Shown here: piece after piece, positions 1 through 8,385 of the stretch | Position numbering within the stretch: position 1 is the stretch's first letter | How the letters are laid out: each line of letters starts with the position of its first letter | DNA from: SCQP01 sp050747745 | Lineage (GTDB): Bacteria > Acidobacteriota > Terriglobia > Terriglobales > SCQP01 | NCBI GenBank assembly: GCA_050747745.1 | Contig: JBOGKM010000104.1 | Span: 1-64,000 of the forward strand | Length of the DNA stretch: 64,000 nt | Direction: 5' to 3' | Program-made: the position numbers and the translations under genes | The notes under the pieces: generated by a model | Told to the model about the DNA's origin: nothing | The model's input: the letters and a program-made list of their open reading frames with translations, nothing else | The model's database searches: none

Positions 1-67
1 CCACGCCAAGGCTGATGTAGTCCGTGATCCGCGACCCCGATGGAAGTTCGGCAACTGTTCGCGCCAA
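1..67 (-). CDS. IS4-family transposase, N-terminal fragment cut by window edge
   Basis: The minus strand reads 22 codons from a TTG start at 65-67 to the window edge. They begin M-A-R-T-V-A-E-L-P-S-G-S-R-I-T-D-Y-I-S, which matches what I remember of the N-terminus of IS4-type DDE transposases (LPxGSRITDxISLGV). A strong Shine-Dalgarno AGGAGG (complement of 74-79) lies six bases before the TTG and fixes the start. The catalytic DDE residues lie outside the window, so completeness and activity cannot be judged. The family call rests on about 20 residues. The good ribosome site argues for an intact 5' end and against a random fragment. Confidence 0.6.
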   Translation of the reverse strand, partial: MARTVAELPSGSRITDYISLGV

Positions 68-123
68 TGTGGCCCTCCTGTACTTCCATTACAGAATGCC
101 ACAGAATTCTCTAAGTGAACAGT
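1..123 (-). mobile_element. End of an IS4-type insertion sequence (left part outside window)
   Basis: The transposase start at 67 is followed outward by about 55 bases of AT-richer DNA, ending near the 12-mer ctaagtgaacag at 112-123. IS4-type elements normally have a short terminal inverted repeat a few tens of bases upstream of the transposase, so this is where the repeat should lie. The matching repeat and any target duplication would be off the left edge. The boundary at 123 is a guess. Confidence 0.35.
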
Positions 124-234
124 ATTAGGGCTAGCCTGCAATTCCCACCAGAAGTGGCAAGGAGCAGGGCGGCGGTTAGTCCGGTCCCGAAGTGGCACGG
201 CCACCTCTTGCTGGAGCCGCCCTCCCGCTGCCAA

Positions 235-256
235 CCCAAGGCGCAGGCGCCTTGGG
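235..256. repeat. 10-bp perfect inverted repeat (hairpin)
   Basis: CCCAAGGCGC at 235-244 and GCGCCTTGGG at 247-256 are perfect reverse complements separated by two bases. With a four-base loop this still leaves nine G/C-rich pairs. No U-tract follows, so it is not a typical intrinsic terminator. It may be relict mobile DNA or a protein-binding palindrome. Confidence 0.6.
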
Positions 257-390
257 GGCCCGGCGCTGGTCGGGCTGTGGCCGGGCCGGAACTCCGCGCA
301 GTGGTGTTTCGCTCCGCGGCAAAGGGCGCCCGCTGGCGCTCAGGGCGCCTCCGGGTTGCCGCGTGAGAACCCAGGATGACGCGCTGGCGG

Positions 391-421
391 CCCTCCCTCG
401 CGAGGCCGCCACCAGGGAGGG
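391..421. repeat. 8-bp inverted repeat with 15-base loop
   Basis: CCCTCCCT at 391-398 pairs perfectly with AGGGAGGG at 414-421 across a 15-base spacer. It lies in the gene-free stretch downstream of the insertion sequence end. No function is evident. Confidence 0.45.
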
Positions 422-657
422 GCACCACGGGATCAGGACACTACCCAAGGCAATAAGAGAAACCAAATTCGGCCTGTTGTTCTGCCCGGAAAGGCGTTCG
501 GGCAAGCCGTCCGGGAACTGCGGACGCCACACTTCTTTTGCCCGCGTCCCCGCAGGCGGCGGTCGAAAAGCTCTCGGCGTTAATGGCAAATGATGGCGAG
601 TTTGCAAAAACCCGGGAGACGCGCAGGCCACGATCTCAACAGATTCAATGAGATAGA

Positions 658-734
<77 letters not shown>

Positions 735-768
735 GCACTGTGCGACCAGGCACGACGGTGGCGAGCGC

Positions 769-845
769 TGGTGGGCGATCACGGGCTCGAACCGCGGACC
801 TTCTGCTTGTAAGGCAGACGCTCTGACCAACTGAGCTAATCGCCC
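769..845 (-). tRNA. tRNA-Val(TAC)
   Basis: The minus strand gives acceptor GGGCGAT/ATCGCCC, D arm AGCTCAGTTGGTCAGAGC, anticodon stem TCTGC/GCAGA with loop CTTACAA (anticodon TAC, complement of 809-811), T arm CGGTTCGAGCCCG, discriminator A and encoded CCA at 771-769. TAC reads Val codons. It is the upstream member of a Val-Asp tRNA pair. Confidence 0.97.
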
Positions 846-859
846 CTGGGCAGAGCTTC

Positions 860-865
860 ATTGTA
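860..865 (-). promoter_or_regulatory. Possible -10 box for the tRNA-Val/tRNA-Asp transcript
   Basis: The minus strand reads TACAAT at 865-860, four to five matches to the sigma-70 -10 consensus, about 15 bases before the mature tRNA-Val 5' end. No good -35 hexamer is seen at 17 bases spacing, so this is tentative. Confidence 0.3.
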
Positions 866-891
866 ACCGAAATTGGCTCTACACTCTTTGC

Positions 892-3345
892 ATGCGCGAT
901 GCGTGGCGAGTGTTGTGCCAGCGGCCGTGGGTGAGCCTGGCGGCGGTGGTGTCGCTGGGGTTGGCGGTGGGGGCGTGCACGGCGATTTTCGGAGTGTGGC
1001 AGGCGGTGATGGACCATAAGCTGGCGGCGCGGGAGCCAGGGCGGCTGATGGAGATCTACAATCTCGCTCCCACGGTGCCGGGCACCGGCTACATGCCAGT
1101 ATCCCACCTGGATTTTCTGGACTACGCCCGCGAAGCGGTGGTATTCCAAGGCGCCTACGCCTTGTACCAGAGCCCGGTGGCGCTGGGGGAGCACGGTCGG
1201 GCGGTGCAGGTGATCGCCGACGTGGTCAGCGGCAGCTATTTTGACGTGCTCGGGGTGGGGGCGGCGCGGGGCGCGGTTTTCCACGCGGGCCAGACGCGCG
1301 TGGATGGCAGCGGCGCGCTGGTGGTGCTCAGTCAGCGTTTTTTTGGACAACATTTCGGCGGGAACGGCAGGGTCATCGGGAGCACGATCGAGCTCAATGG
1401 CGCCGCGTTCACGGTGGCGGGAGTGGCGCCAGCCGGCTTCAACGGAACCGGAACGCTGCAGGCGCCGGATTTATGGGCGCCGATGAGCATGCACGCGGTG
1501 CTGCTGCGGGGACTGGAACCCTACTACAGGATGCGCAACGCGCAATTTTTCGATGTGGCGGCACGCCTGCGGCCGGGCGTGACGCCGGCGCAGGCGGAAG
1601 CGGCGGTGCGGCTGGAGGGTGAACGGCTGGCGCGCACGTACCCGAAGACCGACCGGTTGCTGACAGCCACGGCGCTGCCGCTGCTGGAAACCGGCATTGA
1701 TCCCAACCAGCGGCATCTGTTTTCGCTGGCCTTCCTGATCCTGCTGAGCGTGGTAGGGATGGTGTTGCTGATCGCCTGCGCCAATGTAGCCCACCTGTTG
1801 CTGGCGCGCGCGCACACGCGGCGGCACGAAATGGCGGTGCGGATGGCGCTGGGGGCGACGGGCGGGCGGCTGCTGCGGCAACTGCTGAGCGAGAGCTTGC
1901 TGCTGGCGGTGCTGGCCAGCGCGGCGGGACTGGGAGTGGCGGCGGCGGGAGAGCAGATGCTGTGGACGTTTCGCCCGGCGGCGGTGGAACATGCGGCGCT
2001 GCATCCGGGGCTGAGCGGAGGGATGCTGTGGTTCGCGCTGGGGCTGACGGCGCTGACCACGATATTGAGCGGGCTGGCGCCGGCGCTGCTGGGGGCACGG
2101 GCGCAGCCGGCAGCGGCGCTGAGAACGGCGAGGGGAGAAGATGGACGCGGGTCGCGGTTGCGGGGCTGGCTGGCGGCGGGCGAGGCGGGATTTTCGATCA
2201 CGGCACTGATCCTGGCGGGGCTGTTTGTGGCCAGCTTGCGGCATCTGAAGACGAGCGCGCCGGGATTTGACGTCAGCCACGTCGCCAGCCTGCGTTTCGA
2301 CGCCGCCGCCGCCGGATACGACCTGACGACGCCGAGCGGGCGGGAGCGGATGCAGAACCTGGAAAGGGAAATGCTGGGCCGGGTGCGGGGGCTGCCGGGG
2401 GTGGCGGCGGCGACCGTGGCGGCGGGTTCGCCCATGGCGGCCAGGAGCGAAGGGCGCGGGTACCGGCTGTTCGGGCAGGCGCCCGGGCGGGGGCGGGGCA
2501 TGCGTCTGGTGTACATAGAATCCATCATGCCGGGATCGTTTTTCCGGACGATGGAGATCCGGCTGTTGGCGGGGCGCGACTTCACTTCGAGCGACAACGC
2601 ACGCGCGCCGCGGGTGATGATCGTCAATCAGACGATGGCGCGCATGGACTGGCCGGGCCGGAGCCCGATTGGACAAAGGGTTATCTTTCACGACGAGGAC
2701 GAGCCGACGACGGTGGTGGGAGTGGCTGCCGACAGCACCTACGAATCGCTCACCGAGGGGCGGATGGCATTTGCCTACCTTCCGCTGGCGCAGGAACCGG
2801 CGACGGCGCTGGGGCTGATGGTGCGCAGCGCAGGTTCACCGGCAGAACTGCTGCCGGAGCTGAGCCGCGCGGTCAGCGCGGTGAATCCGGAACTGGCGGT
2901 GTCGCAACTGGAGACGGGAACGGCGGCGATTGCGGCCTCGCTGTGGGCCGAGCGGCTGGGCGCGACGCTGTTGGGACTACTTTCGGCGCTAGCGACGTTG
3001 CTGGCCTGCATCGGGATATACGGCGTGGCGGCGTTTTCAGTGAGGCAACGCTGGCGCGAGCTGGGGATTCGGATGGCGCTGGGGGCGAGCCGCGGCCAGG
3101 TGTTCGGCTCGGTGCTGCGGGAGGGGCTGTTGCCGATATGGGGCGGACTGGCGGCCGGCATCGCAGCGGCGCTGGTGCTGGCGGAGCTGGCCGGCTCGCT
3201 GCTATACGGCGTGCAGCCGGCCAATGCCGGCATCGTGCTGGGCTACGCGGCGCTGTTTGTGGCGGTGGCGGTGCTGGCGCTGCTACTGCCCGCACGTGCG
3301 GCCATGCGGGCGAATCCGGCGGCAATCCTCAAAGACTGCCTATAA
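892..3345 (+). CDS. ABC transporter permease, ADOP-type duplicated FtsX/MacB protein
   Basis: This 817-residue protein has the layout of the acidobacterial duplicated orphan permeases: one N-terminal membrane segment (about 15-40), a MacB-type periplasmic core (about 45-240), an FtsX block of three membrane spans (about 280-400), then a second core and a second FtsX block ending near 815. The motif EMAVRMALGATGGRLLRQL in the first block and its echo ELGIRMALGASRGQV in the second show the internal duplication. Substrate is unknown; relatives of MacB act in drug, lipoprotein or signal export. No ATPase partner lies alongside, which is usual for this family. The ATG at 892 is preferred because the N-terminal segment starts directly after it. 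Confidence 0.88.
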   Translation: MRDAWRVLCQRPWVSLAAVVSLGLAVGACTAIFGVWQAVMDHKLAAREPGRLMEIYNLAPTVPGTGYMPVSHLDFLDYAREAVVFQGAYALYQSPVALGEHGRAVQVIADVVSGSYFDVLGVGAARGAVFHAGQTRVDGSGALVVLSQRFFGQHFGGNGRVIGSTIELNGAAFTVAGVAPAGFNGTGTLQAPDLWAPMSMHAVLLRGLEPYYRMRNAQFFDVAARLRPGVTPAQAEAAVRLEGERLARTYPKTDRLLTATALPLLETGIDPNQRHLFSLAFLILLSVVGMVLLIACANVAHLLLARAHTRRHEMAVRMALGATGGRLLRQLLSESLLLAVLASAAGLGVAAAGEQMLWTFRPAAVEHAALHPGLSGGMLWFALGLTALTTILSGLAPALLGARAQPAAALRTARGEDGRGSRLRGWLAAGEAGFSITALILAGLFVASLRHLKTSAPGFDVSHVASLRFDAAAAGYDLTTPSGRERMQNLEREMLGRVRGLPGVAAATVAAGSPMAARSEGRGYRLFGQAPGRGRGMRLVYIESIMPGSFFRTMEIRLLAGRDFTSSDNARAPRVMIVNQTMARMDWPGRSPIGQRVIFHDEDEPTTVVGVAADSTYESLTEGRMAFAYLPLAQEPATALGLMVRSAGSPAELLPELSRAVSAVNPELAVSQLETGTAAIAASLWAERLGATLLGLLSALATLLACIGIYGVAAFSVRQRWRELGIRMALGASRGQVFGSVLREGLLPIWGGLAAGIAAALVLAELAGSLLYGVQPANAGIVLGYAALFVAVAVLALLLPARAAMRANPAAILKDCL

Positions 3346-3352
3346 GGCGATG

Positions 3353-4537
3353 TCAGGCCGGGAGGGCCTGGCCGAGGTCGGCGATGAGGTCTTCGGGGTC
3401 CTCGATGCCGACGCTGAGGCGCATCAAATTGTCGCCGATGCCGATGCGGGCGCGCTGCTTGGGAGCCAAATCGCGGTGGGAGGAGAGCACGGGATAAAGC
3501 ACGAGCGTCTGCACGTCACCCAGGCTGGTGCAGGGCAGGCAGAGATGGAGCCGGTCCATGAAGCGCAGCATGGCGGCACGGTCGGCGCCGCGGATTTCGA
3601 ACGAGACCATGGCGCCGAACTTGGGGGCGGCGAACTGGCCGGCGAACTGGCGGGCGGCGACGGCATGGTCGGGGTGGTCGGGGAAACCGGGATAATGGAC
3701 GCGCTCGATGGCGGGATGCCGGCGCAGAAACGAGGCCAGGCGGGCGGCATTGTCGCACTGGCGTTCCAGGCGCAGGGGGAGGGTACGCAGGCCGCGGAGG
3801 ATGGTCCACGCCTCAAAGGGGCCGAGAACGCCGCCGACGAGCTTGCGCATGGCGTCGAGAGAGGCGAACTCGGATTCGGCGGCAGCGACGATGCCGCCCA
3901 TGGCGTCGCCGTGGCCGGACAAGTATTTGGTGGCGCTGTGGACGGAATAGTCGGCGCCGAGGGAAAGCGCCTGGAGCAGAACGGGGCTGGTGAAGGTGGC
4001 ATCGACGAGGAGTTTAGCGCCGGCGGCATGAGATTTTTCCGCCAACGGGGCGAGATCGACGACGCGCAGGAGGGGGTTGGATAGCGACTCGACAATGACC
4101 AGGCGCACGTCGCCGCCAGAAAGCGCGGCGTCCTGGGAGGCGGGGAGGTTGAAATCGGCAAAGCGGATATCGATGCCGAGCGGAGCAAGAACGTTGAGCA
4201 GCAAGCCGATGGTGCCGCCGTAGACACCCTGGGAGCAGACCACGGCTTGGCCGGGAGCAACGCCGCTGGCGAGAATAGCGGCGTGGAGGGCGGCCATGCC
4301 GGAAGCGAAGCTGAGGGCTACGGGAGCGGCCTCCAAATCGGCGACGGCCCGTTCGAGGGCGGCGCAGGTGGGATTGGCATAGCGGCCGTACATGTAGCCG
4401 GGAGCGCCGCCGGCGACGGCGTCCAACTGGGCTGCGTGGTCATAATAGTAAGTGACGCTGGGATGGATGGGAGCAGTGACCGGATGAGCGCCGGAAACCG
4501 TATCCAGGCCGGCAGAATGGACCGCGCGGGTCGACAT
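3353..4537 (-). CDS. PLP-dependent Cys/Met metabolism enzyme (cystathionine gamma-synthase/lyase family)
   Basis: The protein is about 394 residues, the normal length for the Cys/Met PLP enzyme family: cystathionine gamma-synthase, cystathionine beta/gamma-lyases, methionine gamma-lyase and O-acetylhomoserine sulfhydrylase. Family marks are Y-x-Y-x-R-x-x-N-P-T near 50, S-x-A-S-G-M-A-A near 80, the PLP-binding Asp in LLVDATFTSP near 181, and the Schiff-base lysine in SVHSATKYLSGHGD near 204. Members differ by few residues, so the exact reaction is not settled. The ATG at 4537 lies eight bases after AGGGGG and is a better start than the ATG at 4543, only two bases from it. The gene ends eight bases from the convergent ADOP gene. 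Confidence 0.85.
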   Translation of the reverse strand: MSTRAVHSAGLDTVSGAHPVTAPIHPSVTYYYDHAAQLDAVAGGAPGYMYGRYANPTCAALERAVADLEAAPVALSFASGMAALHAAILASGVAPGQAVVCSQGVYGGTIGLLLNVLAPLGIDIRFADFNLPASQDAALSGGDVRLVIVESLSNPLLRVVDLAPLAEKSHAAGAKLLVDATFTSPVLLQALSLGADYSVHSATKYLSGHGDAMGGIVAAAESEFASLDAMRKLVGGVLGPFEAWTILRGLRTLPLRLERQCDNAARLASFLRRHPAIERVHYPGFPDHPDHAVAARQFAGQFAAPKFGAMVSFEIRGADRAAMLRFMDRLHLCLPCTSLGDVQTLVLYPVLSSHRDLAPKQRARIGIGDNLMRLSVGIEDPEDLIADLGQALPA

Positions 4538-4593
4538 GCGCATGACCCCCTAAGGCTAGCACGCCGTCAAGCCCCCTGTTAGCATTCAGCTAT

Positions 4594-5571
4594 ATGGCGG
4601 ACGTGCTTGATCTGCGGCAGTTCCACGCCGCGCAACTGGATGGGCTGCTGGCGGCGGAGGCGGCGGAATGGAATCGGATACTGGACTGGGATTACCAGCC
4701 CTCGGTCGAGCTGATCCGCCAGTACGTGGACGCGCGCATATTGCCCGGGTACGTGCTGGTGGAGCGGGGGCGGGGGCGCACGACGCCACTGGGCTACGGT
4801 TTTTACATTCAGGAAGCATGCAAGGGGATGATCGGCAACCTGTATGTGGCGCCCGAATACCGGGCGCGGGCGGGAGGCGCCGAAGCGCTGCTGCTGGAGC
4901 AGATGATCGCCACGCTGACGGCGACGCCGGGGCTGGAGAGGATCGAGGCGCAACTGATGGCGCTGCGACCCGAGACGCTGGGACCGAGCTTCGCCGCGCA
5001 CGGGTTCAGCAGCTACCGCCGGGTGTTTCTGGAGCTGGGGCTGGGGGGCGAAGGCAAGGGGGCAGCCGAAGATGGCGGGCGCACGAGGGCGGGGCCGTGG
5101 CGGCTGGAGCCGTGGGGGGCAGCGAATTACGAAGAAGCGGCGCGGCTGATCCAGCGCGCCTACGAGCATCACGTGGACAGCCGCATCAACGACCAGTACC
5201 GCAGCTTCGCGGGTGCGATCCGGTTCATGCACAACATTGCGCACTATCCGGGCTGCGGGGCCTTTGACGCATCGGCGTCGTTCCTGGCGCGCTCGGCGGG
5301 GCGGGGGGCGCTGGAAGGGATGATCCTGGCGTCACGGGTGAAGGCGGACGTGGCGCACATCACCCAGGTTTGCGTGCTGCCCGAACGCCAGCGCCAGGGC
5401 GTGGGGCAGGCGCTGCTGGCGCGCACGCTGGCCAGCCTGCGGGGGCAGCGGCTGCGGGCGGCGACGCTGACGGTCACGGGAGAGAACACGGCGGCGCTGG
5501 GCCTGTACCGGCGTCTGGGCTTTGTGCAGTTAAGCGAGTTCGACGCCTACGTATGGGAGCGGCAGGGATGA
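4594..5571 (+). CDS. GNAT-family N-acetyltransferase with two GNAT-like halves
   Basis: At 325 residues this is about twice the size of one GNAT domain. The C-terminal half carries the clear acetyl-CoA loop: VCVLPERQRQGVGQALL (about 260-276) matches V-x-P-x-x-Q/R-x-x-G-x-G/A, followed by the usual NTAALGLYRRLGF strand-helix. The N-terminal half has a similar but weaker arrangement (NLYVAPEYRARAGGAEALL near 85). The acceptor substrate cannot be read from sequence. Its stop overlaps the next start (ATGA at 5568-5571), so it is translationally coupled to the YihY gene and heads a four-gene run with the BlaI/M56 pair. Confidence 0.82.
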   Translation: MADVLDLRQFHAAQLDGLLAAEAAEWNRILDWDYQPSVELIRQYVDARILPGYVLVERGRGRTTPLGYGFYIQEACKGMIGNLYVAPEYRARAGGAEALLLEQMIATLTATPGLERIEAQLMALRPETLGPSFAAHGFSSYRRVFLELGLGGEGKGAAEDGGRTRAGPWRLEPWGAANYEEAARLIQRAYEHHVDSRINDQYRSFAGAIRFMHNIAHYPGCGAFDASASFLARSAGRGALEGMILASRVKADVAHITQVCVLPERQRQGVGQALLARTLASLRGQRLRAATLTVTGENTAALGLYRRLGFVQLSEFDAYVWERQG

Positions 5572-6533
5572 ACGGCGAGGCACGGGGGTGGCGGGAGGAG
5601 CTGGGCGCGCACTGGCGGCTGCTGCGCGACACGGCGCACGTGCTGGGGCCGTCGGCACGGCTACTGACCACCACCGAGGCGCACACCTACGCCTACTCGG
5701 TGGCGGCCAACTGCCTGCTGGCTTCCCTGCCCTTTCTGTTTTTGATGCTGTGGGCGGCGCGGCATCTGCTGCCGGGATTGAGCACGCAACAGGCGGTGAT
5801 CGCGCAACTGGCGGGCAGCATTCTGCCGGCGGGCCAGAACCAACTGGTCAGCGACGCCATACACCTGGCCAACCGCCAAGGGGTGCAGGTTTTTTCGCTG
5901 GTGATGCTGGCCATCAGCAGCAGCGGGGTGTTTTTGCCGCTGGAGGTGGCGCTGAACAGCATTTGGGGCTTTCCGCGCAATCGGAGCTATGTGGGCAACA
6001 TGGGGGCGGCGTTTTTACTGGTGGTGGCCTGCGGGGTGATCGCCTACGCCTCGATCGTTTGCGCCAGCCTGGGGGCGGCGCTGACGCACTGGGTGTTTCC
6101 GGTGGCGTGGACAGGCGTGATCCATGTTTTCACCAGCGGGTTTCTAGTGCTGTTTTCGATTCCAGCGGCGATTCTGATTTTTTTCGTGGTGTACTGGAAG
6201 CTGCCCAACGGGAAGGTGGCGGCGAGGCAGGTATTTCCGGCGGCGCTGTACACGGGGCTGCTGGCGGAGGTCTTCAAGTGGGTGTTTCCGCTGGTGCTGC
6301 CGTGGTTCGATTTCGGCCGGGTGTACGCCAGCCTGACGCTGGCGGTGATGCTGCTGATCTGGGGCTATATCGGGGCGCTGCTGCTGCTGTTCGGGGCCAG
6401 CCTTTCGGCGCGGGGAGTGGCACGACTGCCGGCGGTACACGTGCGGCTGCCGCAGTACGCGGAGTTGCGGGCGTGGTACTCGAGTCTGAAACATTCGGAG
6501 GGAGAGCCAGCATCGGGCACGCGGGCGAGATAG
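5568..6533 (+). CDS. YihY/BrkB-family inner membrane protein
   Basis: From the ATG at 5568 the protein has 321 residues and about six membrane spans. It shows the layout of YihY/BrkB proteins: an N-terminal amphipathic stretch, a first span near 50-70, a conserved region around GVFLPLEVALNSIWGFPRNRSY (about 125-147) that matches the family's A-x-x-x-I-W pattern, and a final pair of spans with WGYIGALLLLFGA. The frame stays open upstream to 5370, but that stretch lies inside the GNAT gene and is not membrane-like. The family was once called ribonuclease BN; its true role, perhaps transport, is unresolved. Confidence 0.82.
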   Translation: MNGEARGWREELGAHWRLLRDTAHVLGPSARLLTTTEAHTYAYSVAANCLLASLPFLFLMLWAARHLLPGLSTQQAVIAQLAGSILPAGQNQLVSDAIHLANRQGVQVFSLVMLAISSSGVFLPLEVALNSIWGFPRNRSYVGNMGAAFLLVVACGVIAYASIVCASLGAALTHWVFPVAWTGVIHVFTSGFLVLFSIPAAILIFFVVYWKLPNGKVAARQVFPAALYTGLLAEVFKWVFPLVLPWFDFGRVYASLTLAVMLLIWGYIGALLLLFGASLSARGVARLPAVHVRLPQYAELRAWYSSLKHSEGEPASGTRAR

Positions 6534-6545
6534 AATGGAGGCTGC

Positions 6546-6965
6546 ATGAGAGTCGACGCTCATTCGCCCAGCCTGGGATTGGGACCGCTGGAGAGCATGG
6601 TGATGGAGATCCTGTGGCGGCGGGGAGACAGCAACGTGCGGCAGGTGGCGGAGCGGCTGAAACAGCCGCTGGCCTACACCACGGTAATGACGACGCTGGA
6701 CCGTCTGTATAAAAAGGGTCTGCTGGAGCGGCGCAAATACGAGCGGGCATTCGTCTACAGCACGTGCATGAGTCATGGGCAGTGGCTGCGGCGGCGGGCC
6801 GGGGAATTCGTGGCGAGTTTTTTCGCACCGACGCAGCCGGAACGCAGGGCGCTGCTGTCGTGTTTGCTGGAGGCGGTGGAGCAGTATGACGCCGCGCTGC
6901 TGGATGAGCTGACGAACCAGATTAGCGAAAAGCGACGGCAGCTCAAGCGTGGAGTGAAAGCATGA
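6546..6965 (+). CDS. BlaI/MecI/CopY-family transcriptional repressor
   Basis: The 139-residue protein has the winged-helix of BlaI/MecI repressors: LGPLESMVMEILWRRGDSNVRQVAERL (about 13-39) followed by the recognition region YTTVMTTLDRLYKKGLLERRK (about 44-64), a near-consensus signature. The C-terminal half is helical, as expected for the dimerisation domain cleaved by the partner protease. A GGAGG sits four bases before the ATG. The gene overlaps the M56 peptidase gene by ATGA, the classic sensor-protease/repressor arrangement. Target genes are unknown; the GNAT and YihY genes directly upstream are candidates. Confidence 0.92.
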   Translation: MRVDAHSPSLGLGPLESMVMEILWRRGDSNVRQVAERLKQPLAYTTVMTTLDRLYKKGLLERRKYERAFVYSTCMSHGQWLRRRAGEFVASFFAPTQPERRALLSCLLEAVEQYDAALLDELTNQISEKRRQLKRGVKA

Positions 6966-7963
6966 GCCTGAGCGGGATCATCGCGCTGCCCTACGGAGCG
7001 AGGCTGCTTTGCCTTTGCCTAGCGACGGGGGCGGCCGGCTACGCAGCCGGAGCAGCGGCAGTGGAGGTGGCGACGCCGGGGCTGTTGCGGCGGCTTAGGG
7101 CGAGGCAGAACCGGGCGCCGGAGATGGCGGCGAGGCAGGCGCTGCGCCTGCGGATGCTGCCGCTGGCGCTGGCGGCGTTGGCGGCGCTGGTGCTGTGCGT
7201 GCCCAGTTATTTGTGGCTGGAGCCGCGGCACCGCGGGCCGGAGGCGATGAGCTGGATGTGCTGCGCGCTGGCGCTGGCAGGCGCGGGGCTGGCGGGCTGG
7301 ATGCTGCTGCGGCTGGCGCAACTGGGAGTGGCGTCGTGGTGCTACAGCCTACGGGTGCGACGGCAGGGGCGGCGGCAACGCGTGGGCGGGGCGTGGGTAC
7401 GGGTACTGGCGGCGCCTGCACCAGCGATGGCGGTAAGCGGCTGGCTGCGGCCGCAATTGAGCGTGTCGCAGCCGGTGTTGGCGGGACTGAGCGAAGCAGA
7501 GCTGGAAGCGGGCTTGGAACACGAGCGCGCGCACGTGGCGACGCGGGATAATTTGAAGCGCCTGCTGCTGGCGGCGGCGCCGCTGGCGGGGGGAAAAGCG
7601 CGCGCGCTGGAGCGGCGGTGGGCTCGGATGGTGGAATGGGCAGCCGATGATCGTGCGGCAGGAGCCAGCCCGGAGCGCTCACTCGCGCTGGCTGAGGCGC
7701 TGGTGGCGGTAGCGAAGCTGGGGACGGCGCCGGAGTGCAGCCTCAGGGCGCCGTGGGTGTTGACGCTGGCGGGTCAGCCGGGTCCGGAGCTGGCCGAACG
7801 CATCGCACGCCTGCTGGCTCACGCCGGCGAGGAGGGGAGAACGGCGGCGCCACCGCGGCGGCAATGGCTGGGCTACGCGGTGCTGGCCGCGGTGCTGTGG
7901 GCGACTTTACAGCCGACCACGCTGATGGCGGCGCACGTGGTGCTGGAGCGGCTGGTGCACTGA
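6962..7963 (+). CDS. M56-family membrane metallopeptidase (BlaR1/MecR1-like)
   Basis: This 333-residue protein has several N-terminal membrane spans (about 5-25, 65-90, 100-125), the zinc protease motif H187-E-R-A-H191 and a last span near 305-325. That is the layout of the M56 peptidases, which release BlaI-type repressors by proteolysis. There is no C-terminal penicillin-binding sensor domain as in BlaR1, so the signal sensed is probably not a beta-lactam. It is coupled by a 4-base overlap to the BlaI-type gene. Confidence 0.88.
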   Translation: MSLSGIIALPYGARLLCLCLATGAAGYAAGAAAVEVATPGLLRRLRARQNRAPEMAARQALRLRMLPLALAALAALVLCVPSYLWLEPRHRGPEAMSWMCCALALAGAGLAGWMLLRLAQLGVASWCYSLRVRRQGRRQRVGGAWVRVLAAPAPAMAVSGWLRPQLSVSQPVLAGLSEAELEAGLEHERAHVATRDNLKRLLLAAAPLAGGKARALERRWARMVEWAADDRAAGASPERSLALAEALVAVAKLGTAPECSLRAPWVLTLAGQPGPELAERIARLLAHAGEEGRTAAPPRRQWLGYAVLAAVLWATLQPTTLMAAHVVLERLVH

Positions 7964-8066
7964 GGCTTTGCGCCGGTCAGTTCGTTGGCGGAACATCAGC
8001 CGGCCGAAGAATGGGGCGTGGCGCGAGCGGGCGCAGCGGGCGCCGACCAAGTGGCGCAGTATGTGC

Positions 8067-8072
8067 TATAAA
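8067..8072 (+). promoter_or_regulatory. Possible -10 box for tRNA-Asn
   Basis: TATAAA at 8067-8072 is a good -10 hexamer 32 bases before the mature tRNA-Asn 5' end. No clear -35 hexamer is seen upstream, so this is weak support. Confidence 0.25.
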
Positions 8073-8104
8073 CGAAGGACGAGCCTGGATACGGGCCACC
8101 GCAC

Positions 8105-8180
<76 letters not shown>

Positions 8181-8385
8181 TCCTTTCAGCACCGAACTTC
8201 ACTGTTCCCGCTTCGATGTCTGCTTATCCCCACGTCAAGCCGCGGATCGTGCCGTAGCGGCCGCCGGTGGATCGGTATGGAGAGTGCCAGTTTCACAAAC
8301 GGACGCAGCGCACGGCTGCGGGAGGCGGCGCAGGGTCAGAAATGACTTGCAATTGCGGCTCTTTCGGGCCGCCCCATGGCGATGC

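Larger units (their letters stand above)
124..657. other. Gene-free stretch between IS end and tRNA pair
   Basis: About 530 bases hold no reading frame I can support. The open frames on both strands are rich in Pro, Arg and Ala, lack domain-like sequence and have no ribosome site. The stretch contains two strong inverted repeats (235-256 and 391-421). It sits between an insertion sequence and a tRNA pair, a common place for leftover mobile DNA, but no recognisable remnant was identified. Confidence 0.5.

Noticed and set aside
176..631. 151-codon minus-strand frame in the left gene-free stretch
   Set aside because: It is Pro/Arg/Ala-rich and has no ribosome site or recognisable fold; a plus-strand frame covers the same DNA equally well.
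1471..2691. Long minus-strand frames opposite the first ADOP gene
   Set aside because: Composition is dominated by Arg, Pro, Gln and His with no motif, while the plus strand encodes a clear FtsX-type permease.
3224..4084. 286-codon plus-strand frame
   Set aside because: It lies opposite the PLP enzyme, whose active-site motifs are intact on the minus strand.
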